From: Phycisphaerae bacterium
GTDB taxonomy: Bacteria; Planctomycetota; Phycisphaerae; Sedimentisphaerales; Anaerobacaceae
Reading direction: 5' to 3'
Assembly (NCBI GenBank): GCA_030667885.1
Contig: DAOUVA010000084.1
Coordinates: 1-10,905, forward strand
DNA length: 10,905 nt
Shown here piece by piece: positions 1-5,814 of this stretch; position 1 is the first letter of the stretch; each line of letters opens with the position of its first letter. The notes below the pieces were generated by a model. It ran no database searches. It saw only the letters and a program-made list of their open reading frames with translations, and was not told the origin of the DNA. Position numbers and translations under genes: made by a program.

Positions 1-162
1 AGCACACTTACAGCTATCGGTGCTCGTATTGCTGCTTTTACCGGCCAGGCCTTCAGTTGGGACCGGCTGCTGAACTCAAGCCAGGATCTTGTTCCGAAGA
101 CACTCGGGCCGGGTCGCGGGGTCTTTTACCCCACCGCTACCGGCTGTGATGAGTTTGTGTAG
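1..162 (+). CDS. Gfo/Idh/MocA family oxidoreductase, C-terminal fragment
   Basis: Frame 1 is open from the first base to a TAG at 160-162, giving the last 53 residues of a protein that begins outside the window. The fragment reads STLTAIGARIAAFTGQAFSW followed by DRLLNSSQDL. It matches the family's characteristic C-terminal pattern of a small helix with R-x-A-A-[YF]-T-G, then a [TS]-W-[DE] strand and L-x-S. Family knowledge: these are NAD(P)-dependent dehydrogenases acting on sugars or inositols, and many planctomycete members are exported by Tat. The catalytic and Rossmann parts are not visible, so the substrate cannot be inferred. The next gene on the same strand is a sugar isomerase-like protein 192 bases downstream, a common pairing in sugar catabolism. 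The family call is fairly secure for such a short piece. An unrelated C-terminus is possible but unlikely given how closely the motif fits. Confidence 0.72.
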   Translation, partial: STLTAIGARIAAFTGQAFSWDRLLNSSQDLVPKTLGPGRGVFYPTATGCDEFV

Positions 163-246
163 GTTCCGGCCTGCTTGTTTTTCATCTGTGTTAGGTTGAC
201 GGATTGATTGTGAGGGGATATTCTATTTACGTGTGGATTCTGCGCC

Positions 247-261
247 AATTATCGGATAATT
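247..261. promoter_or_regulatory. Perfect 15-bp palindrome upstream of isomerase gene
   Basis: The sequence AATTATCGGATAATT has 7-base arms (AATTATC and GATAATT) around one central G. It lies 93 bases before the isomerase start, in the gap after the oxidoreductase stop. Position and symmetry suit a repressor or activator site, but no convincing -35/-10 pair was found around it, and AT-rich palindromes also arise by chance. Its role as an operator is an inference. Confidence 0.25.
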
Positions 262-354
262 TTATGAAATTGAGAATATCTCTGGATTGGCTGTTGAGTA
301 CATATATTGATTGTAATTATATGTGAAGCTACTTAATTTGCTCAGGATGAAATA

Positions 355-1230
355 ATGAAATCTCAAATCAATCGACGTAATTTTCTTCAACAAAGTAGCC
401 TGGTCCTCGCCGGGGCATCGGTGACGACTATGTTGGACGGGCTATCATTAGCTGATGCAGGACCATCCAAAGTCCGCTACAAAAAGGCGCTCGGCTATAC
501 GATGATAAAAGAGGATTTGTCCGTAGAAGATAAGCTGAAATTGGTCAAGGATGTCGGATTCGAGGGTATCGAAATCCCTACGCAGTTTACAAACAAAGAG
601 GCACCGGAGCCAAAAATTGTCGCACGAGCAAGCGAAAAAGTGGGAGTTCCCGTGCATGGCGTAGTCAACTCAAGCCATCCCGACCTGAAAGGAGCCATCG
701 ACGAAGCAGTGCTATACGGCGCGACTTCAGTGCTCCATGTAGTACGCCCGAAACCTGATGGTTCGTTCATGGAGAATTACAAACGAACACAGGAGGCAAT
801 TCGTGAGGCCGTTCCATACGCCGAGAAGAAACGCATCCACCTTTTAATCGAGAATGTCTGGAGCACTTTTCTCATCGAACCTCTGACAATGGCACGGTAT
901 ATTGACGAACTCGACAGCCCATATGTGAAGGCGTATTTCGATGTGGGTAATGTGGTCCGATGGGGCTGGCCTCAACACTGGATCGAAGTGCTCGGTAAGC
1001 GGATTGTTAAGATACATATCAAGGAATATAACTTAAAGGTTGCGATGAGTGAAGGTATGGGCAAGGGCTTTGCTTTCCCGATTGGGCAAGGCAGCGTCGA
1101 CTGGAAGAGGGTACGGGAGGAATTAACGAAAATCGGCTACCGGGGCTGGGCGACCGCGGAAGTGAGCGGCGGCAATCGCGAGCGATTAGCCGAGATATCT
1201 CAACAAATGGATCGGGTTCTTGCTCTTTGA
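355..1230 (+). CDS. Tat-exported TIM-barrel sugar phosphate isomerase/epimerase-like protein
   Basis: A 291-residue protein of the xylose isomerase-like TIM-barrel superfamily (AP_endonuc_2 type). Residues 6-20 carry a twin-arginine signal (NRRNFLQQ plus a hydrophobic stretch) with probable cleavage after SLADA near residue 35, so the enzyme is predicted to be exported folded. Barrel landmarks follow in order: GFEGIEIP (68-75), H101 at the end of a strand, LLIENVW with E166, YFDVGN with D196, KIHIKEY with H221, and ATAEVSGG with E269. E166, D196, H221 and E269 are the positions expected to bind the divalent metal in this fold, so an active enzyme is likely. Family members include sugar epimerases, hydroxypyruvate isomerase and inosose-type enzymes; the substrate cannot be assigned here. 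The start is supported by AGGA at 344-347 with 7-base spacing. It probably works with the upstream oxidoreductase, either as an operon or from its own promoter in the 192-base gap. Confidence 0.88.
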   Translation: MKSQINRRNFLQQSSLVLAGASVTTMLDGLSLADAGPSKVRYKKALGYTMIKEDLSVEDKLKLVKDVGFEGIEIPTQFTNKEAPEPKIVARASEKVGVPVHGVVNSSHPDLKGAIDEAVLYGATSVLHVVRPKPDGSFMENYKRTQEAIREAVPYAEKKRIHLLIENVWSTFLIEPLTMARYIDELDSPYVKAYFDVGNVVRWGWPQHWIEVLGKRIVKIHIKEYNLKVAMSEGMGKGFAFPIGQGSVDWKRVREELTKIGYRGWATAEVSGGNRERLAEISQQMDRVLAL

Positions 1231-1285
1231 GTCAAGACTTTAAGTAGAAGATTATTTCGTATAAAGCTTCTGATAGCTGCTGTAT

Positions 1286-1313
1286 AAAAAATACTGCAAA
1301 ATTGCATTTTTTT
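1286..1313 (+). terminator. Probable rho-independent terminator after isomerase gene
   Basis: TGCAA (1295-1299) and TTGCA (1302-1306) can form a short hairpin followed at once by seven T (1307-1313). An upstream A-run (1286-1291) can extend the stem by pairing with the T-run. It sits 56 bases after the isomerase stop. The GC core is weak, so efficiency is uncertain. Confidence 0.4.
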
Positions 1314-1443
1314 CTTCAAAACACATACCTGTCAAATATTTTTGTTACCATGTTTCAAGTTTTTGCCTTTTATAGGTAGAAGAGAATATTTTTTGACAAG
1401 GTTATTTGAATTTATGGAGTATTGAAGAAAGGGAGGCACTGAA

Positions 1444-1711
1444 ATGAAGGTTTTACGATATATAAACAAGTTGCTACACAAATATTGTGACCCGAATGTG
1501 AGTATGCCACCCGGGATTGATTCACACAAATGGGACAGCAAAATGGAGATTCTGGGATGTTTGTCGAGCAGGTCTCATCAAATCGTCGGGCACAAAGGCG
1601 CTGTTTCTTGATGCCCCAGATCTACATTATTTCTACCTGGCGTCGTTGAGTGATGGTGAGAAAGCAAGGCCGGACTACTTAGACTTCATTCAAAACATCA
1701 ATAATTCATAA
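1444..1711 (+). pseudogene. Small unknown gene, apparently frameshifted
   Basis: An ATG at 1444 follows a strong Shine-Dalgarno sequence (GGGAGG at 1431-1436, 7-base spacing). It opens frame 1 for 55 residues to a TGA at 1609-1611. An overlapping frame 2 stretch (open from 1502) runs on to a TAA at 1709-1711 and reads like protein, for example KALFLDAPDLHYFYLASL and PDYLDFIQNI. Removing one A from the AAAA run at 1540-1543 fuses the two into an 88-residue product: MKVLRYINKLLHKYC at the start, WDSKWRFWD across the junction, and DFIQNINNS at the end. Seen directly: the strong RBS, the two frames, and the homopolymer at a suitable joining point. Inferred: that this was one gene, broken by an indel, by sequencing error, or bridged by +1 frameshifting. 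I recognise no family. The alternative is a genuine 55-residue protein with an accidental second frame. Confidence 0.42.
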
Positions 1712-1813
1712 TGATGCGAACAAACCAACATCCCTTCCGTTTTATCCAGACTATTATATTTGTATATCTGGCTTTACAGACAAGCCCAATCTATAGATTT
1801 AAAGATAAGGAGG

Positions 1814-4800
1814 TCAGTTCAATTCAGGTAATCTGCGTCTTGTCAGATTTAGTATGTTGCCACGTTCTCGATCGTAGGGCATAAGACGCAAGCGATAATG
1901 GTAAGGCTTGGCCGGGAGGGTGTATTCTGGGTGCGTTCGCGCACCCCAGCTATCGTCGCCACCGACGCCCATCTGCCTATAGTCGAGATTGACGGTTATA
2001 GTCTCAGCTGGTGGAGGTTCGTGAATGTGTTTGGCTTCTTCAAGTTCCTGCATTGTGAAGGGCCAGGCACTAATGTCGATTGTAGGCATGCCGACAGCGA
2101 CAAGGCCTACACTATTTGCGTCGGTCAAAGCCATCCACCGGACATCTGATCTGTTGCCGTTTTCCTGAGGTCTGACATAGCGATGTATTAGCTCGTTGAC
2201 ATTTCCCGCATAGAGTCCGAGAGCTGCGCCGGTTTTTCTGTCCCAGTAGTTTTCATGGGGACCGCGTCCAAACCAGGTGAGCTTGTTGAACTGGGCGGGT
2301 ACTGCCATCTGCATGCCAAAACGCGGCAGCTTGGGCAGGCTGTCACCATGCGGGGCGAAGTTTGAATCAATGATGATATCACCAGTGCCATATACAGTAT
2401 AGATATTTGTATAGGTGGAATTTGATCCAACGGGGATATCTGCTTCGGTGGTTATGCGAACAACCTGTGGTTTGAGCTGTTCGGCCTTGACGATATTAAC
2501 TGTCCGGCCGGGTCCGGCATTACGCCAAACACCAAGGCGTTTTGGCATATTGTTTCCTTCGTCATTATCTATCGGCACGCGCCAGAAGTTTGGAGCCGGG
2601 GCTGAGGCGATGAGCTGTTTTTCATTGAAGACAAAGGATTCAAGGTCGCCGGATTCTGTCCCAAACATAATTTCGAAATCATCACCTGTAATCGTGATAT
2701 TTTGTGCGGTTTTATTCAGTGAAAGCGACGGCATTGTGTTCGAGTCAATAACCGGTGCCTGCGGGACATCAAAGGGAACCTTAAACTGATCCCAGGCAAG
2801 AACGTATCCGCGCCTGGCCCAGGAGGTATCGTCGGCGAGGGTAAAGAATATCTTAATCCAGTATTCGGTGTCAGGCAGAAGATTTGGCTCTGTAAAGTTA
2901 AGTTGCAGTTCTCTTTTAGCGCCGGGAGCGAGAGAAAGCTTCGGTAATGTACCCCTTTGAATTATGCGGCCGTCGGCGGAGAGTTCACACTTGATATCTG
3001 CGAAATCAAGGTTGAGGAAATCGTATTCATTGTAGATGTGAAACTTTCCGGCCAGAATATCAACAGGCAAAACATGTATGCGCTGATAGACCTTTTTAAC
3101 TTCATAGAGGGAGGGATTGGGTTTTCGATTTGGCTGGACCAGGCCGTTGCAGCAGAAGTTTCCGTCGTTTGGGTCATCTCCGAAGTCACCACCATAGGCC
3201 CAAAATTCTTGTCCCTCGGGACTCTTTTTACGTAATCCCTGGTCCGCCCAGTCCCAGATAAAGCCTCCGATGAGACGTTTATGAGTGCGGATGGCATCCC
3301 AGTATTCCTTAAGGTTGCCGACAGAATTGCCCATCGCGTGGGCGTATTCGCAGAGAACCATCGGTCGATCATCATTCGGGTTGGTGGCCAGTCGAATGAT
3401 TTCCGGAATTCTCGCATACATTCTGCTAATCATATCAACATAGGGGTAGTCAACAGGATTCCCCGCTGCTCCTTCATAGTGTATGGGACGAGTCGGGTCG
3501 TAATCTTTTATCCATGCCGACATAGCGGCATGATTCGGCCCACAGCCCGTCTCATTGCCGAGCGACCAAATAATGACGGATGGATGATTCTTATCACGTT
3601 CGACCATACGAATGGCCCGCTCCACAAAGGCATTGTGCCATCCGGGGACGTTTGAAAGGTAGCCCTTGAGGCCATGTGATTCAAGATTTGCCTCATCGAT
3701 AAGATAAATCCCGTACTCATCGCACAGGTCGTACCACGTTGGGTCGTTAGGGTAGTGTGAGGTACGCACTGCGTTGATATTATTTTGCTTTAGCAGCTTG
3801 ATATCCTGTATCATTCGGCTGACAGGGACAGCGCGGCCGTGGTCGGGGTCGTGCTCGTGGCGATTCACGCCGAAGAGCTTAATCGACCGGCCATTGACTA
3901 ATAATTGGCCTTCTTTTATCTCAACCTTACGAAAGCCAACCCGGCAGCTTTCGGCTTCGATGGTCTTGCCTTCAGCATCATTGAGACTCAGGACCAGTGT
4001 GTACAGGTTTGGAAACTCGTCAGACCATTTCTTCGGATTGGTAATCTTTTGTTCTAAAAGTGCGAATTTGACATTATCTCTTTGGGGGTATTGTTCGTTG
4101 ATAATGGATGAGACAGTTCTGGTTAGTGGTTCGGTCAGCACTGATTCTTTATTTGGGTCATAAAGCTGAGCCTCAACGGTCCATCCCTCGATGTTCTGGT
4201 CGTTGTAATTAGTAATCCTGGGACGAATCTTTAAGGTGGCATCTGTGTAGCTGTCGTCAAGATCGGTTTGGACAAAGAAATCACGGATGTGCACTTGGGG
4301 TGTGGCGAATAGATAAACGTTTCGATATATGCCGCTGAGCCTCCACATATCCTGGTCTTCAAGGTAGCTGCCATCGGACCAGCGATAAACTTCGACGGCA
4401 ATGGTGTTTTCGCCTGACTTTAGATATTGTGTAATGTCAAATTCAGCTGGTGTCATGCTGTCCTGACTGTAGCCGACCTTCTGGCCGTTAATCCACAGAT
4501 AGCAGGCACTTTTAACACCGTCGAAATGGAGGAAAATCCGGCGGTCTTTCCAATCTTTGGGCATAGTGAACTGTCTTCGATAGGAACCCACGGGATTGTA
4601 GTCGTGTGGAATATATGGTGGATTCGGCGGGAAAGGGTACCGGACATTGAGGTAAATAGGAATTCCATAGCCGTGCATTTGCCAATTGGAGGGCACGGGA
4701 ATTAACTTCCATGTGCTGACATCATAGTCGGGCTTATAAAAATCGAGCGGCCTGTCAGCAGGTTTGTTAACCCAATTGAACTTCCAATTTCCATTGAGGG

Positions 4801-5041
4801 ATCTGTAAAATGGCGAGTTTGTGCGATCAGCTTTCAGTGCTGTTTCGATATCTGAATACGGGACGAGAGTGCAGTGTCCCGGTTCTTTGTTAATACCCAC
4901 AACGTCGGGATTTTCCCAGTCCGGTTTCATTAGACTCGTCTCATCTGTTTTTTGAAGTGGATTACATCCCACAATAGACATTAAAGTTGCAACAATGAGA
5001 AAAGAAAAGAATGTGCGTAAAAGACAGGTACGATTCAACAT
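1814..5041 (-). CDS. lacZ: LacZ-type GH2 beta-galactosidase, lipoprotein
   Basis: A 1075-residue family GH2 enzyme expected to hydrolyse terminal beta-galactosides. The start is placed at the ATG at 5041-5039 because AAGGAG stands 7 bases before it; an upstream in-frame ATG at 5074 would add 11 residues before the signal peptide. A lipobox (IVGC, Cys26) ends a hydrophobic signal, so the protein is probably membrane-anchored outside the cytoplasm. Domains: jelly-roll sugar-binding domain (about 60-245), immunoglobulin-like domain (about 250-375), TIM barrel (about 380-660), second Ig-like domain, then the Bgal_small_N-type C-terminal domain (about 785-1060). LacZ residues are present: NRHEH (393-397), SHYPN with H429, ESHG with H456, acid/base E497 in WSLGNETG, nucleophile E565 in LCEYAHAMGNS, and the C-terminal GGDDSW with W1032, equivalent to E. 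coli W999. It is slightly longer than E. coli LacZ (1023 residues). It converges with the small gene at 1444-1711, and galactoside specificity is inferred from the motifs. Confidence 0.94.
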   Translation of the reverse strand: MLNRTCLLRTFFSFLIVATLMSIVGCNPLQKTDETSLMKPDWENPDVVGINKEPGHCTLVPYSDIETALKADRTNSPFYRSLNGNWKFNWVNKPADRPLDFYKPDYDVSTWKLIPVPSNWQMHGYGIPIYLNVRYPFPPNPPYIPHDYNPVGSYRRQFTMPKDWKDRRIFLHFDGVKSACYLWINGQKVGYSQDSMTPAEFDITQYLKSGENTIAVEVYRWSDGSYLEDQDMWRLSGIYRNVYLFATPQVHIRDFFVQTDLDDSYTDATLKIRPRITNYNDQNIEGWTVEAQLYDPNKESVLTEPLTRTVSSIINEQYPQRDNVKFALLEQKITNPKKWSDEFPNLYTLVLSLNDAEGKTIEAESCRVGFRKVEIKEGQLLVNGRSIKLFGVNRHEHDPDHGRAVPVSRMIQDIKLLKQNNINAVRTSHYPNDPTWYDLCDEYGIYLIDEANLESHGLKGYLSNVPGWHNAFVERAIRMVERDKNHPSVIIWSLGNETGCGPNHAAMSAWIKDYDPTRPIHYEGAAGNPVDYPYVDMISRMYARIPEIIRLATNPNDDRPMVLCEYAHAMGNSVGNLKEYWDAIRTHKRLIGGFIWDWADQGLRKKSPEGQEFWAYGGDFGDDPNDGNFCCNGLVQPNRKPNPSLYEVKKVYQRIHVLPVDILAGKFHIYNEYDFLNLDFADIKCELSADGRIIQRGTLPKLSLAPGAKRELQLNFTEPNLLPDTEYWIKIFFTLADDTSWARRGYVLAWDQFKVPFDVPQAPVIDSNTMPSLSLNKTAQNITITGDDFEIMFGTESGDLESFVFNEKQLIASAPAPNFWRVPIDNDEGNNMPKRLGVWRNAGPGRTVNIVKAEQLKPQVVRITTEADIPVGSNSTYTNIYTVYGTGDIIIDSNFAPHGDSLPKLPRFGMQMAVPAQFNKLTWFGRGPHENYWDRKTGAALGLYAGNVNELIHRYVRPQENGNRSDVRWMALTDANSVGLVAVGMPTIDISAWPFTMQELEEAKHIHEPPPAETITVNLDYRQMGVGGDDSWGARTHPEYTLPAKPYHYRLRLMPYDRERGNILNLTRRRLPELN

Positions 5042-5048
5042 CGATAAA

Positions 5049-5056
5049 CTCCTTTC
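5049..5056 (-). promoter_or_regulatory. Ribosome binding site fixing the beta-galactosidase start
   Basis: On the minus strand this reads GAAAGGAG, seven bases before the ATG at 5041. The longer in-frame start at 5074 would place this site inside the coding sequence and would put charged residues in front of the lipoprotein signal peptide. The downstream ATG is therefore preferred. Confidence 0.75.
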
Positions 5057-5137
5057 ATTATCGAAACAGGTCATTCTGTTAAAAATGAGAGTTTATCTTA
5101 AGGTGAACGTCTAAGCAAGATATTTTGTGATATTTCG

Positions 5138-5143
5138 ATTATA
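5138..5143 (-). promoter_or_regulatory. Candidate -10 element for beta-galactosidase
   Basis: The minus strand shows a consensus TATAAT about 97 bases before the beta-galactosidase start, in the 238-base gap after the response regulator gene. The hexamer 17 bases upstream (CAGCTT) is a poor -35, so an activator or another sigma factor would be needed. This rests on the -10 match alone. Confidence 0.33.
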
Positions 5144-5198
5144 GAAAGGGAGTGTGTATAAAGCTGTGGTAAAAACTTCAAACAGTAGCAGAATTTTG

Positions 5199-5218
5199 TC
5201 CCGGATTAGATTCCGGGA
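5199..5218. repeat. Inverted repeat TCCCGGA-N6-TCCGGGA
   Basis: Perfect 7-base arms at 5199-5205 and 5212-5218 flank a 6-base loop (TTAGAT). The repeat lies 62 bases past the response regulator stop and 56 bases upstream of the beta-galactosidase TATAAT candidate. As a terminator for the minus-strand signalling genes it lacks a following U-run, because the minus strand continues CAAAATTC. A short T-rich stretch follows only on the plus strand, where no gene precedes it. It could be a weak terminator or a protein-binding site; sequence alone does not decide. Confidence 0.4.
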
Positions 5219-5279
5219 ATTTTCTTGTAAATATCTGCCTGCATAACTGCCATTTTAACCTTACCGTGCCTAAAAAACA

Positions 5280-5750
5280 TTATTTGTTACTTCCGAGCTT
5301 GATCCACTTTCTGAGTCTGGATTTACACTGCTCTAATTTCCCCTCTTCGGATGATGCTTGTCCGTGTTTTAAGTTATATTGATCTATAGCCTTCACGACA
5401 ATCTTTTCGAAGTTTGTCTCTCCGAGTTTCCAGGGCTTCATAATTAACCTGAAAATCTCTCCCTGATCAACTGTAGCCTGAAGATCGGCATCCTGTTCAT
5501 ATCCCGAGAGTACTATCCCGATGATATCCGGATGTTCTTGTTTGACGGTTCTAAGAAGCTCTAACCCGGTCATCTCAGGCATGCACATATCGGTTACGAT
5601 TACATGTACTTCTTCTCGCCGGAGAATTTCATATGCTTCTTCACAAGTCCTGGCGAAGAATTTATTGTATGATTCGTCCATAAGGCCCCTTTCCAGGGAC
5701 TGCAGGACTATTACATCATCATCAACGAATAATACGGTTCTCTTTTCCAT
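5280..5750 (-). CDS. Single-domain response regulator (stand-alone receiver)
   Basis: A 156-residue protein made almost entirely of a CheY-like receiver (about 5-125). Key residues are visible: acidic pocket D10/D11/D12 (FVDDD), phospho-acceptor D54 in VTDMCMPEMTG, S82 in VLSGYEQ, and K105 in LIMKPW. The remaining 30 residues are charged and show no output domain. Family knowledge: the KPW form of this receiver is common in RpfG-like and related regulators that carry a C-terminal effector, but none is present here, so the protein probably acts by binding a partner or relaying phosphate. The gene follows the hybrid kinase by 64 bases on the same strand, with GAGGA before its ATG, which suggests one operon. 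Its likely phosphodonor is the HPt domain of that kinase; this is inferred from gene order. Confidence 0.9.
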   Translation of the reverse strand: MEKRTVLFVDDDVIVLQSLERGLMDESYNKFFARTCEEAYEILRREEVHVIVTDMCMPEMTGLELLRTVKQEHPDIIGIVLSGYEQDADLQATVDQGEIFRLIMKPWKLGETNFEKIVVKAIDQYNLKHGQASSEEGKLEQCKSRLRKWIKLGSNK

Positions 5751-5814
5751 TTTTTATCTTCCTCACGTTCGCTTTTTGCTTTTTTCTGAATATGGAAGCG
5801 GTTATTACTCAAAT

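Noticed and set aside
1393..1398. Consensus TTGACA -35 box upstream of the small frameshifted gene.
   Set aside because: No acceptable -10 lies 16-18 bases downstream; the nearest, TATGGA, is 14 bases away. No promoter is called.
1332..1541. 69-codon minus-strand frame in the gap after the isomerase gene.
   Set aside because: No ribosome binding site and low-complexity composition. It lies opposite the better-supported plus-strand small gene.
1746..1771. CCAGA/TCTGG hairpin in the convergent gap before the beta-galactosidase end, as a terminator.
   Set aside because: Only five paired bases with a 16-base loop and no strong T-run. Too weak to report as a terminator.
1807..1814. Perfect Shine-Dalgarno sequence AAGGAGGT on the plus strand.
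   Set aside because: No ATG, GTG or TTG follows at usable spacing. A frame from an ATT at 1822 closes after 20 codons and runs antisense to the beta-galactosidase end, so it is taken as chance.
2962..3417. Long plus- and minus-frame open stretches inside the beta-galactosidase region, up to about 150 codons.
   Set aside because: They overlap the conserved GH2 catalytic domain, have no ribosome binding sites or recognisable motifs, and are explained as shadows of the real frame.
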